The translations under genes were made by a program, and so were the position numbers. Below, piece after piece: positions 1 through 7,643 of a stretch of DNA of 64,000 nt. The DNA is from Streptomyces sp. CG 926 (GTDB taxonomy: Bacteria; Actinomycetota; Actinomycetes; Streptomycetales; Streptomycetaceae). The notes under the pieces were generated by a model that did no database searches, was not told the DNA's origin, and saw only the letters and a list, made by a program, of their open reading frames with translations. Each line of letters starts with the position of its first letter. Within the stretch, counting starts at the first letter, position 1. The stretch spans positions 1 to 64,000 of the forward strand of contig NZ_QGGZ01000025.1 in the NCBI RefSeq assembly GCF_003148825.1, written 5' to 3'.

Positions 1-83
1 GCATCGACCAGATCGCCCGCGACCTCACCATCTGGATGGCCGCCCGCGACTTCCCCGGACGACGGCACGCCAGCAACTTCTAA
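1..83 (+). CDS. C-terminal end of an unidentified protein (partial)
   Basis: The third frame is open from the window edge to a TAA at 81-83 and reads as the last 26 residues of a protein ending HASNF. The short tail, with a WMAARDF stretch, is too little to name a family. It converges on the AhpD-like gene with 8 bases between the stops. I infer it is real because it is open with normal high-GC codons up to a stop that fits tightly against the next gene. Confidence 0.5.
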   Translation, partial: IDQIARDLTIWMAARDFPGRRHASNF

Positions 84-91
84 AACAAGCC

Positions 92-583
92 CTAGTTGTA
101 CATGCCCGGGGTGTAGTGGCCCGGCACCAGTCGGGTGGTGACGCCGATGCGGTTCCACACGTTGATCGTCGCGATGACGGCGATCAGCTGGGCGAGCTCG
201 CGCTCCTCGAACTGCTTGGCCGCCTTCTCGTAGACCTCGTCGGGCACGAAGCCGTCCGTCAGGACGGTCACGGCCTCGGTGAGCTCGATCGCGGCGAGTT
301 CCTTCTCCGTGTAGAAGTGCCGCGACTCCTCCCAGGCGCCCAGCTGGACGATGCGCTCCACGCTCTCACCTGCGGCGATCGCGTCCTTGGTGTGCATGTC
401 GAGACAGAAGGCGCAGTGGTTGATCTGCGAGGCACGGATCTTGACGAGCTCGACCAGGGAAGGGTCCAGGCCCTTCTTGGAAGCGATCTCCAGCGCCAGG
501 ACCGCCTTGTAGACCTCGGGGGCGAGCTTCGCCATCTGCATGCGCGGGGTGTGCTCGGGGGCGTGTTCGTGTGTGGTCGTCAT
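92..583 (-). CDS. Carboxymuconolactone decarboxylase / AhpD-like peroxidase family protein
   Basis: A 163-residue member of the carboxymuconolactone decarboxylase/alkylhydroperoxidase-D-like family. The redox motif CAFC (Cys57, Cys60) followed by DMHTKDA is the hallmark of AhpD-type members, which reduce peroxides or act as thiol-dependent oxidoreductases; the substrate cannot be told from sequence. I chose ATG at 583, giving an N-terminus starting MTTTHEH; an upstream in-frame start at 613 would run into the intergenic operator. The gene is divergent from a MocR-type regulator 48 bases away, a pairing seen repeatedly in Streptomyces, so it is probably that regulator's target. Confidence 0.9.
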   Translation of the reverse strand: MTTTHEHAPEHTPRMQMAKLAPEVYKAVLALEIASKKGLDPSLVELVKIRASQINHCAFCLDMHTKDAIAAGESVERIVQLGAWEESRHFYTEKELAAIELTEAVTVLTDGFVPDEVYEKAAKQFEERELAQLIAVIATINVWNRIGVTTRLVPGHYTPGMYN

Positions 584-616
584 GTGATCGACCCTAGGAG
601 TCAGGCGGCCCATCTG

Positions 617-627
617 TATGGTCCATA
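617..627. promoter_or_regulatory. Candidate MocR operator
   Basis: TATGGTCCATA is a perfect inverted repeat in the 47-bp gap between the divergent CMD-family gene and the MocR gene, and ends 4 bases before the MocR ATG. It contains ATGGTCC, similar to the TGGTCC/TGGACC cores reported for actinobacterial MocR/PdxR boxes. Inference: the MocR protein binds here and controls both genes. Confidence 0.5.
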
Positions 628-630
628 TCC

Positions 631-2034
631 ATGACAGAATCGTGGGCCACTTTCGGCGCCGACCTGCACCTGCAGCTGGACCTCACCGCCGGCCGCGGCC
701 TGCGGGCCGGACTCACCGAGGCCCTGCGCGAGGCCGCGCGCGGCGGCCGGCTCGCGGCCGGGACCCGGCTGCCGTCGTCCCGCACCCTCGCCGCCGACCT
801 GGGCGTCGCCCGCAACACCGTCGCCGAGGCCTACGCCGAGCTCGTCGCCGAGGGTTGGCTGACGGCCCGCCAGGGCTCCGGCACCCGCGTCGCCGAACGG
901 GCCCGCCCGCGCCGGCCCGCGGCCGCCGCCCCCGTACGGCGCCCCGCGCGCAAGGGGCCCGCGTACAGCCTGATCCCCGGCTCCCCGGACCTGGGCGGCT
1001 TCCCGCGCGCGGCCTGGCTGTCGGCGGCCCGGCGGGCGCTGACCGACGCGCCGAACGAGGCCTTCGGGTACGCGGTCGACCCGCGCGGCCGCGTCGAGCT
1101 GCGGCAGGCGCTGGCCGGCTACCTGGCGCGGGCGCGCGGGGTGTACGCGGACCCCGAACGGATCGTGCTGTGCGCGGGCTTCCTGCACGGGCTCACGCTG
1201 CTGGCGGGCCTTCTGCGGGCGCGGCGGGTGCGGGAGGTGGCGGTGGAGGGGTACGGGCTCGACTTCCACCGGGACGTGCTGGTGCGGGCGGGGCTGCGGA
1301 CGCGCCCGCTCGGCGTGGACGCGGAGGGCGCCCGGACGGGGGAACTGACCCCTACGGCCGGCGCGGTGCTGCTGACCCCGGCGCACCAGTTCCCCACGGG
1401 CGTGGCCCTGACCCCGGCGCGGCGGGCGGCCGCGGTCGACTGGGCCCGGACCACGGGCGGGCTGATCCTGGAGGACGACTACGACGGGGAGTTCCGCTAC
1501 GACCGTCAGCCGGTCGGCGCGCTGCAGGGCCTGGACCCGGACCGGGTGGTGTACCTCGGGACGGCCGCCAAGTCCCTGGCGCCGGGGCTGCGGATGGGGT
1601 GGATGGTGGTCCCGCCGGGGCTGCTGGAGGAGGTACTGGCCGCCAAGCGGTCCACGGACTGGGCATGTGGTGCGCTGGATCAGCTGATCCTGGCGGAGTT
1701 CATCACCTCGGGGGCCTACGACCGGCACGTGCGCGGCATGCGGCTGCGGTACCGGCGGCGCCGGGACGAGCTGGTGGCGACGGTGGGGGACCGGGTGGGC
1801 GTGTCGGGGATCGCGGCGGGGCTGCACGCGGTGCTGGACCTCCCGGAGGGGCTGGAGCGGTCCGTCCTGCAGTCCGCGGCCTGGCAGGACCTGGCCCTGC
1901 ACGGGCTGGGGCGCTTCCGGCACCCGGAGGCGGGGGCGCTGCCCGCGCGGGATGCGGTGGTCGTGGGCTACGGGACGCCGTCGGACAGCGCGTGGTCGCC
2001 GACGCTGGCGGCCTTGGCGGCGGCGCTGCCGTGA
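631..2034 (+). CDS. MocR/PdxR-family transcriptional regulator (GntR HTH + aminotransferase fold)
   Basis: A 467-residue chimeric regulator. Residues about 10-90 are a GntR winged helix (LPSSRTLAADLGVARNTV). Residues about 110-467 are a fold-type I aminotransferase-like domain that senses PLP or an amino-acid/PLP adduct. The PLP-binding lysine is visible as Lys314 in AAKSLAPGLRMGW, and EDDYDGEFRY is the usual MocR motif upstream of it. ATG at 631 follows the TATGGTCCATA palindrome. It is divergent from the AhpD-like gene, so local control of that gene plus autoregulation is likely. The 3' end, including the stop, lies in a 32-bp tandem duplication (2023-2086). Confidence 0.92.
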   Translation: MTESWATFGADLHLQLDLTAGRGLRAGLTEALREAARGGRLAAGTRLPSSRTLAADLGVARNTVAEAYAELVAEGWLTARQGSGTRVAERARPRRPAAAAPVRRPARKGPAYSLIPGSPDLGGFPRAAWLSAARRALTDAPNEAFGYAVDPRGRVELRQALAGYLARARGVYADPERIVLCAGFLHGLTLLAGLLRARRVREVAVEGYGLDFHRDVLVRAGLRTRPLGVDAEGARTGELTPTAGAVLLTPAHQFPTGVALTPARRAAAVDWARTTGGLILEDDYDGEFRYDRQPVGALQGLDPDRVVYLGTAAKSLAPGLRMGWMVVPPGLLEEVLAAKRSTDWACGALDQLILAEFITSGAYDRHVRGMRLRYRRRRDELVATVGDRVGVSGIAAGLHAVLDLPEGLERSVLQSAAWQDLALHGLGRFRHPEAGALPARDAVVVGYGTPSDSAWSPTLAALAAALP

Positions 2035-2086
2035 CCTGCGGCGCCGTTGCGGGGGCGCTGCTGTGACCTGCGGCGCCGTTGCGGGG
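2023..2086. repeat. 32-bp near-perfect tandem duplication spanning the MocR stop codon
   Basis: Two adjacent 32-bp copies (2023-2054 and 2055-2086) carry the core GTGACCTGCGGCGCCGTTGC and differ by about one base. The first copy contains the last codons and TGA of the MocR gene, so the stop context is repeated 32 bases downstream. Probably replication slippage. Confidence 0.85.
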
Positions 2087-2105
2087 GGGCTGCCCCCGAG
2101 CCCCC

Positions 2106-2233
2106 GCGCCTCAAACGCCGGCGGGGCTGGGAGAGCGCCTCAGGCGCCGGCGGGGCTGGGAGATGGCGGGGCTGGGAGGGCGCCTCAAGCGCCGGCGGGG
2201 CTGGAAGAGCGCCTCAAGCGCCGGCGGGGCTGG
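2106..2233. repeat. Four copies of a 29-bp GC-rich intergenic repeat
   Basis: Copies starting GCGCCTCAAACGCCGGCGGG begin at 2106, 2135, 2180 and 2209. Spacings are 29, 45 (29 plus a 16-base partial) and 29. The array fills the gap between two convergent genes. Each copy carries self-complementary GCGCC/GGCGC-type arms, so the array can fold into several hairpins and may act as a bidirectional terminator. A related sequence forms the glyA terminator at 7519. Confidence 0.85.
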
Positions 2234-2258
2234 GGGATGGCGGGGTCGGGTGGGTGGG

Positions 2259-3092
2259 TCAATCGTCGGTGGGGGTGGGGGGTTCGCCGAAGCGGGCCAG
2301 GGTCAGGGAGCCGGCCACCGCCACCGCGAAGCCCGTCACCGCCAGCCAGGTCAGGCCCTCGCGGGTGCTGTCGCCGAGCCAGACCACGCCCACCACCGCC
2401 GGGCCGATCGTCTCGCCGAGGACCATGCCCGCCGTCGCCACCGTCACCGAGCCGCGCGCCAGGGCCGAGGTGAGGAGCAGGAAGGCCGCGCCGCCGCCCA
2501 GCAGGAGGGCGTACAGGGCGGGGTTGCGCAGGTCCCAGGGGGAGTCGAGGAGCCGGACCGAGACCTCCACCACCCCGAAGCCCGTGCCCGCCGCGAAGCC
2601 GAGGACCAGCGCACGCGGCCCGTCCGGGAGCCGTCCGGCGACCACGCCGACCAGCAGCACCAGCCCCGCCACCGCCAGCATCCCCAGCTCCAACGCGAGC
2701 GAGCCGGTCCCCGTGCCCTCCTCCCCGGCGGAGAGCCCGAGCATCAGCAGCCCCGCGCACACCACCGCCACCGCACCCCACTCGGTCCGGGACAGCCGCA
2801 CCCGCAGCAGCCGCGCCGCGACCACCGCCGTCACCGCCAGGCTGGCCGCCAGCGCCGCCCCCACCGCGTAGATCGGGACGTGTCGCAGGGCGATGATCTG
2901 GAGCACGAAGCCGGCTCCGTCCAGGCCCAGACCCGCCAGATACCGCCACTGCCGTACGGCCCGCAGGAACAGCGCCGTGTCCACCCCGGACCCGGTGCCC
3001 GGCTCCGCCGCCCGCGCCGCGACCGCCTGCAGAACCGACGCCGTACCGAAGCAGACCGCCGCACCCAGCGCGCAAATCATCCCAATGAGCAC
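2259..3092 (-). CDS. DMT-superfamily integral membrane transporter (EamA/NIPA-like)
   Basis: A 277-residue, very hydrophobic protein with about nine membrane segments beginning right at the N-terminus (MLIGMICALGAAVCFGTASV). The layout of two repeated halves rich in Gly and Ala helices matches drug/metabolite-transporter-type carriers. The substrate is unknown. A second possible start lies four codons downstream, and either keeps the first membrane segment. It converges on the MocR gene and is divergent from the lipoprotein gene at 3196. Family placement rests on topology and general resemblance, not on a diagnostic residue. Confidence 0.75.
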   Translation of the reverse strand: MLIGMICALGAAVCFGTASVLQAVAARAAEPGTGSGVDTALFLRAVRQWRYLAGLGLDGAGFVLQIIALRHVPIYAVGAALAASLAVTAVVAARLLRVRLSRTEWGAVAVVCAGLLMLGLSAGEEGTGTGSLALELGMLAVAGLVLLVGVVAGRLPDGPRALVLGFAAGTGFGVVEVSVRLLDSPWDLRNPALYALLLGGGAAFLLLTSALARGSVTVATAGMVLGETIGPAVVGVVWLGDSTREGLTWLAVTGFAVAVAGSLTLARFGEPPTPTDD

Positions 3093-3195
3093 GAAGCGAC
3101 TCTAGGTCACGGATCTCACGGCGGCCGGATTCCATCGGCAGGTGACCCCGCTCTAGTCTGTCGGCAGTACGCGAGGCCCCAGGGGGACAGCAGAC

Positions 3196-3498
3196 ATGGA
3201 CAGCAGCAGTACCAATCAGCGCCGGATGCGCTCCGGAGCCGTGGCCCTCGGAGGCATGGGCCTGCTCGCCGCCACGCTCGTGGCCTGCGGCAGCAGCGAC
3301 GAACCGGACAAGCGCTGTGCCTCCCGCTCCACGTTGCAGCACCTGAACAACAAGGAGTGCAAGAGCGGCGGCACCGGCGCGTACTACTACGGCGGGCGCG
3401 TCGCCGCCGGCAAGGTCTCCGGCGGCAGCTTCGACAAGTCCGCCGTCACGCGCGGCGGCATCGGCGGCCACAAGAGCTCCGGCTCCAGCGGCGGCTGA
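3196..3498 (+). CDS. Small secreted lipoprotein, YgiB/DUF1190-like
   Basis: A 100-residue lipoprotein precursor. Arginines near residues 9-12 precede a hydrophobic segment ending in the lipobox LVAC, so Cys34 would be lipidated. The mature part is small, with a Tyr/Gly stretch (AYYYGG) and a Gly/Ser tail (KSSGSSGG). It lies 8 bases upstream of a glutathionylspermidine-synthase-like gene. In E. coli the lipoprotein/synthase-like pairs ygiB-ygiC and yjfM-yjfC have the same arrangement and similar Tyr/Gly-rich lipoproteins, so I infer a functional equivalent. Direct homology is not certain. Confidence 0.8.
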   Translation: MDSSSTNQRRMRSGAVALGGMGLLAATLVACGSSDEPDKRCASRSTLQHLNNKECKSGGTGAYYYGGRVAAGKVSGGSFDKSAVTRGGIGGHKSSGSSGG

Positions 3499-3506
3499 CC
3501 GAGACG

Positions 3507-4709
3507 ATGCAGCGGCACACCATCGAGCCCCGTCCCGACTGGCAGAAGACCGTCGAGGAGCAGGGGCTGATCTACCCCCTGACCCGCTACCCGGACGACT
3601 CCCTGCGCCCCTACTGGGACGAGAGCGCGTACTACTCCTTCTCGCTCCCCGAGGTCGAGGCCTTGGAGAACGTCGTCGAGGAGCTGCACGCCATGTGCCT
3701 GGCCGCGGCCGCGCACATCGTCGAGCACGACCGCTTCGCCGACCTCGGCATCACCGACCCGGAGCTGGCCGCGCTGATCGCCGAGTCCTGGCGGCGCCGC
3801 GCCGAACAGCCCTCCCTCTACGGCCGTTTCGACCTGCGCTACGACGGCACCGGCAGCCCGGCCAAGATGCTGGAGTACAACGCCGACACCCCCACCTCCC
3901 TGGTGGAGGCGGCCGGTCCGCAGTGGTTCTGGATGGAGGACCGCTTCCCCGGCGCCGACCAGTGGAACTCCCTCCACGAGCGCCTCGTCGACGCCTGGCG
4001 GCGCCAGGCCGAGCTGCTCCCGCCCGGCCCGCTGCACTTCGCGCACTCCGAGACCGACGAGCTCGGCGAGGACCTGATGACGGTCGCCTACCTCCAGGAG
4101 ACCGCGGAGCAGGCCGGCCTGGACACCCAGGCGCTCTCCGTCGAGCAGATCGGCTGGGACAGCCTGTCCGGCCGGTTCGTGGACGAGAAGCTCCGCTTCA
4201 TCCGCTCCTGCTTCAAGCTCTACCCGTGGGAGTGGCTGGCCACGGACGAGTTCGGCCCGCAGGTCCTCGGCACGTACGACCACGGCGGCGGCTCCGGCTC
4301 CACCTGCTGGATCGAGCCGCTGTGGAAGATGCTGCTGTCCAACAAGGCGCTGCTGGCGATCTTGTGGGAGCTCTTCCCGGAGCACCCCAACCTGCTGCCC
4401 GCCTATCTCGACGGCCCGCGCGAGCTCGCCGAACCCGGGTCCGCCGGCTACGTGTCCAAGCCCCTCCTCGGCCGGGAGGGCGCGGGGGTCACCCTGCACG
4501 AGGCGGGCGAGGACGCGGAGCCGTTCGTAGGGGAGGAGGGGGAGCGGTACTGCTTCCAGGGCCTGGCCCCGCTGCCCGACTTCGACGGCAACCGGGTGGT
4601 GCTCGGCGCGTGGATCGTCGAGGACGAGGCGGCGGGGCTCGGCATCCGCGAATCGGCGGGGCCGGTCACGGACGAGTACGCCCGCTTCCTGCCCCACGTC
4701 ATCCTCTGA
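3507..4709 (+). CDS. Glutathionylspermidine synthase-like ATP-grasp ligase (YgiC/YjfC-like)
   Basis: A 400-residue protein of the glutathionylspermidine-synthase preATP-grasp/ATP-grasp family. Family motifs visible are KMLEYNADTPTSLVEAAGPQ (residues about 124-143) and the nucleotide-binding SKPLLGREGAGV near the C-terminus. The N-terminal amidase of true E. coli GspS is absent, as in YgiC. Members form an amide bond between a carboxylate and an amine using ATP; the substrates of the YgiC branch are unknown, and Streptomyces is not known to make glutathione. ATG at 3507 lies 8 bases after the lipoprotein stop, so the two are probably cotranscribed. Confidence 0.88.
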   Translation: MQRHTIEPRPDWQKTVEEQGLIYPLTRYPDDSLRPYWDESAYYSFSLPEVEALENVVEELHAMCLAAAAHIVEHDRFADLGITDPELAALIAESWRRRAEQPSLYGRFDLRYDGTGSPAKMLEYNADTPTSLVEAAGPQWFWMEDRFPGADQWNSLHERLVDAWRRQAELLPPGPLHFAHSETDELGEDLMTVAYLQETAEQAGLDTQALSVEQIGWDSLSGRFVDEKLRFIRSCFKLYPWEWLATDEFGPQVLGTYDHGGGSGSTCWIEPLWKMLLSNKALLAILWELFPEHPNLLPAYLDGPRELAEPGSAGYVSKPLLGREGAGVTLHEAGEDAEPFVGEEGERYCFQGLAPLPDFDGNRVVLGAWIVEDEAAGLGIRESAGPVTDEYARFLPHVIL

Positions 4710-4743
4710 CCGATCCGGACGAGAGCTACGAGAGCTACGAGGC

Positions 4744-5949
4744 CTACGCGCCCAGCACCGAGCGGAGCTGGGCGAGGCCCCAGTCCAGATCCTCCTTGCT
4801 GATGACCAGCGGCGGGGCGATCCGGATCGTCGACCCGTGGGTGTCCTTCACCAGCACCCCGAGTTCCATCAGCTTCTCGGAGATCTCCCGGCCGGTGCCG
4901 CGCGAGGGGTCGATGTCGACGCCCGCCCACAGCCCGCGACCGCGCACGGCGGTCACCGCCCCACCGCCGACCAGCAGGTTCAGCTCCCGGTGCAGGTGTT
5001 CGCCCAGCTCGGTGGCGCGGCCCTGGAACTCGCCGGTCCGCAGCATCGCGATCACCTCCAGGGCGACGGCGCACGCCAGCGGGTTCCCGCCGAAGGTGGA
5101 CCCGTGCTCCCCGGGCCGGAACACCCCGAGCACGTCCCGGTCGGCCACCACGGCGGAGACCGGCACCACGCCGCCGCCGAGGGCCTTGCCGAGGATGTAG
5201 ACGTCCGGGACGACCCCCTCGTGCTCGCACGCGAAGGTCCGGCCCGTGCGCCCCAGCCCCGACTGGATCTCGTCCGCCATGAAGAGGACGTTCCGCTCGC
5301 GGGTCAGCTCCCGTACGCCGCTCAGGTACCCGGCGGGCGGCACCAGCACCCCCGCCTCGCCCTGGATCGGCTCCAGCAGCACGGCCACCGTGTTCTCGGT
5401 GACGGCGTGGGCCAGCGCGGTCAGGTCCCCGTACGGGACGATCTCGAAGCCCGGCGTGTACGGGCCGAAGTGGTCACGGGCCTCGTGGTCCGTGGAGAAG
5501 GAGACGATGGTCGTGGTCCGGCCGTGGAAGTTGTCGGCGGCGACCACGATCTTGGCGTGCCCGTCCGGGACGCCCTTGACCTCGTAGCCCCACTTGCGGG
5601 CGGTCTTGACCGCCGTCTCCACCGCTTCCGCCCCCGTGTTCATGGGGAGCACCATCTCCTTGCCGCACAGGGCGGCGAGCTCGGTACAGAAGTCGGCGAA
5701 GCGGTCGTGGTGGAAGGCGCGCGAGGTGAGCGTGACCCGTTCCAGCTGGGCGCGGGCGGCGTCGATCAGACGCCGGTTGCCGTGCCCGAAGTTGAGGGCC
5801 GAGTACCCGGCGAGCATGTCGAGGTATCTACGGCCCTCGACATCGGTCATCCAGGCGCCTTCCGCGGACGCGACGACCAGGGGCAGCGGATGGTAATTGT
5901 GCGCACTGTGGGCGTCCGCGGCGCGGATGGCATCAGCGGTTGTCGACAC
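4744..5949 (-). CDS. rocD: Ornithine--oxo-acid transaminase
   Basis: A 401-residue class III PLP aminotransferase that converts ornithine to glutamate-5-semialdehyde in arginine/ornithine catabolism. GTG at 5949 is preceded by GGAG five bases upstream. The PLP lysine is Lys255 in YILGKALGGG; the Asp partner lies in MADEIQSGLGRTG. NTGAEAVETAVK and GEHGSTFGGNPLAC are typical of RocD rather than acetylornithine transaminase (ArgD). It converges on the synthase-like gene and is divergent from glyA. No regulator is obvious nearby. Confidence 0.9.
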   Translation of the reverse strand: MSTTADAIRAADAHSAHNYHPLPLVVASAEGAWMTDVEGRRYLDMLAGYSALNFGHGNRRLIDAARAQLERVTLTSRAFHHDRFADFCTELAALCGKEMVLPMNTGAEAVETAVKTARKWGYEVKGVPDGHAKIVVAADNFHGRTTTIVSFSTDHEARDHFGPYTPGFEIVPYGDLTALAHAVTENTVAVLLEPIQGEAGVLVPPAGYLSGVRELTRERNVLFMADEIQSGLGRTGRTFACEHEGVVPDVYILGKALGGGVVPVSAVVADRDVLGVFRPGEHGSTFGGNPLACAVALEVIAMLRTGEFQGRATELGEHLHRELNLLVGGGAVTAVRGRGLWAGVDIDPSRGTGREISEKLMELGVLVKDTHGSTIRIAPPLVISKEDLDWGLAQLRSVLGA

Positions 5950-6084
5950 GGGGTCTCCGATCGTCCGTCCGGCGCGGTCGAGCGCCGGTGCAGCGGTGAC
6001 GAGGGTGGCGTCACCTTCTTATCGTCGCTCGTATCGCGGACGCAGAAACCTCTCTCCCGGCGCGCCCGCTAAGGTGTCCGATAC

Positions 6085-6166
6085 GCACGGCGACTGGCGT
6101 ACGGGGAACCAACTCCGGGGGAGTCGTGCGCGCTCGACCGCATACAGGGCCGCTCGCCTGGGCCTC
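6085..6166 (+). ncRNA. ZTP (pfl) riboswitch upstream of glyA
   Basis: The conserved ZTP aptamer blocks appear in order. CGACUGGCG (from 6091) comes first, then a short hairpin GGGGAACCAACUCC, then CCGGGGGAG (6115-6123), a P1 closure GCACGGC with GUCGUGC (6085-6091 with 6123-6129), a variable linker, and the 3' block CCGCUCGCCUGGGC (6150-6163). ZTP riboswitches sense Z nucleotides, which build up when 10-formyl-tetrahydrofolate is short, and turn on folate one-carbon and purine genes. glyA is a known target, and its Shine-Dalgarno GGAGGAG (6191-6197) lies 25 bases downstream of the aptamer. Confidence 0.88.
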
Positions 6167-6204
6167 GCGGGGTACCGATCACATCGACCCCGGAGGAGCC
6201 CGCC

Positions 6205-7473
6205 ATGTCCGCGAGCCGCCATCCCGCCCTTCTCTCCACCGACCCCGAGCTGGCGTCCTTCGTCGCGGCGGAGGAAGTACTGCAGGCGCAGACCCTGCGC
6301 CTGATCCCCAGCGAGAACTACGTGTCGGCGGCCGTCCTCGAAGCCTCCGGCACCGTGCTGCAGAACAAGTACAGCGAGGGCTACCCCGGCCGCCGCTACT
6401 ACGAGGGCCAGCAGAACATCGACCGCGTCGAGGCGCTGGCGATCGAGCGGGCCAAGGGCCTGTTCGGCGTGGACCACGCCAACGTGCAGCCGTACTCCGG
6501 CTCGCCCGCCAACCTCGCCGTGTACCTGGCCTTCGCGAAGCCGGGCGACACGGTGATGGGCATGGCCCTGCCGATGGGCGGGCACCTCACCCACGGCTGG
6601 GGCGTCTCGGCGACCGGCTCCTGGTTCCGGGGCGTGCAGTACGGAGTCCGGGCCGACACCGGGCTCATCGACTACGACGCGGTGCGCGAGCAGGCCCTCG
6701 CCGAGCGGCCCAAGCTGATCTTCTGCGGCGGCACCGCGCTGCCGAGGACCATCGACTTCGCCGCCTTCGCGGAGATCGCGAAGGAGGCCGGCTCGATCCT
6801 GGTCGCCGACGTCGCCCACATCGCGGGCCTGATCGCGGGCGGCGCGCACCCGTCCCCGGCGGACCACGTGGACGTGATCTCCACGACCACGCACAAGACC
6901 CTGCGCGGTCCGCGCGGCGCGATGCTGATGTGCCGCGAGGAGCACGCGAAGGCCATCGACAAGGCGGTCTTCCCGGGCCTGCAGGGCGGCCCGCACAACC
7001 AGACGACGGCCGGTATCGCGGTGGCCCTGCACGAGGCCGCCCAGCCGTCCTTCACGGCGTACGCGCACCAGGTCGTCGCCAGCGCCAAGGCGCTGGCCGC
7101 GGCGCTGCTGCAGAAGGGCTTCGACCTGGTCTCGGGCGGTACGGACAACCACCTGATCCTGATCGACCTGACGGGCAAGGACGTGCCGGGCAAGATCGCG
7201 GCCAAGGCCTTGGACCGGGCGGGCATCGTCGTGAACTACAACACGGTGCCGTTCGACCCGCGCAAGCCGTTCGATCCCTCGGGCGTGCGGATCGGTACGC
7301 CGTCGCTGACGTCGCGCGGGCTGTCCACGGAGCACATGCCGGTGGTGGCGGACTGGATCTCGCGGGCGGTCGACGCCGCCGCGAAGGGGGACGAGCAGGC
7401 CCTCGCCGTGATCCGGGCCGAGGTGACCGACCTCATGGCGGCCTTCCCGGCCCCGGGGCTCCCGCTGTCGTAG
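6205..7473 (+). CDS. glyA: Serine hydroxymethyltransferase
   Basis: A 422-residue PLP enzyme that converts serine and tetrahydrofolate to glycine and 5,10-methylene-tetrahydrofolate, the main cytosolic one-carbon source. The internal aldimine lysine is Lys231 in the signature TTTHKTLRGPRGAM. Other family blocks are LIPSENYVS, NKYSEGYPGRRYYEGQQ and NVQPYSGSPANLAVY. ATG at 6205 follows GGAGGAG with good spacing. Expression is likely controlled by the upstream ZTP riboswitch, so one-carbon starvation should raise glyA. A strong intrinsic terminator follows at 7519. Streptomyces usually has more than one glyA; this is the trpS-linked copy. Confidence 0.96.
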   Translation: MSASRHPALLSTDPELASFVAAEEVLQAQTLRLIPSENYVSAAVLEASGTVLQNKYSEGYPGRRYYEGQQNIDRVEALAIERAKGLFGVDHANVQPYSGSPANLAVYLAFAKPGDTVMGMALPMGGHLTHGWGVSATGSWFRGVQYGVRADTGLIDYDAVREQALAERPKLIFCGGTALPRTIDFAAFAEIAKEAGSILVADVAHIAGLIAGGAHPSPADHVDVISTTTHKTLRGPRGAMLMCREEHAKAIDKAVFPGLQGGPHNQTTAGIAVALHEAAQPSFTAYAHQVVASAKALAAALLQKGFDLVSGGTDNHLILIDLTGKDVPGKIAAKALDRAGIVVNYNTVPFDPRKPFDPSGVRIGTPSLTSRGLSTEHMPVVADWISRAVDAAAKGDEQALAVIRAEVTDLMAAFPAPGLPLS

Positions 7474-7518
7474 CCCGCGCCGCCGCTGCCGGGGTCCGCC
7501 CCGGACCCCGCGCCCCGG

Positions 7519-7554
7519 ACCCGCGCCTCGAACGCCGACGTTCGAGGCGCGGGT
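7519..7554. terminator. Intrinsic terminator after glyA
   Basis: Sixteen-base perfect arms, ACCCGCGCCTCGAACG at 7519-7534 and its complement at 7539-7554, enclose a 4-base loop. There is no U-tract, which is common for Streptomyces. The core resembles the 29-bp repeat at 2106. Confidence 0.8.
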
Positions 7555-7643
7555 GCCGGCAGCGCCCGCGGGGCCCGCGGGCGGCGGAAGGATCCGGCCG
7601 CCGGCGGGCACAGGCCCGCCCCCGCACCTGAGAGAATGAAGCC

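Noticed and set aside
601..1923. 440-residue minus-strand frame opposite the MocR gene
   Set aside because: Arg/Pro/Gly-rich shadow of a clear MocR gene; no family motif and no ribosome site.
2185..3471. 428-residue minus-strand frame over the DMT transporter and lipoprotein
   Set aside because: A different frame on the same strand holds a proper membrane protein; this one is Gly/Ala/Arg-rich noise.
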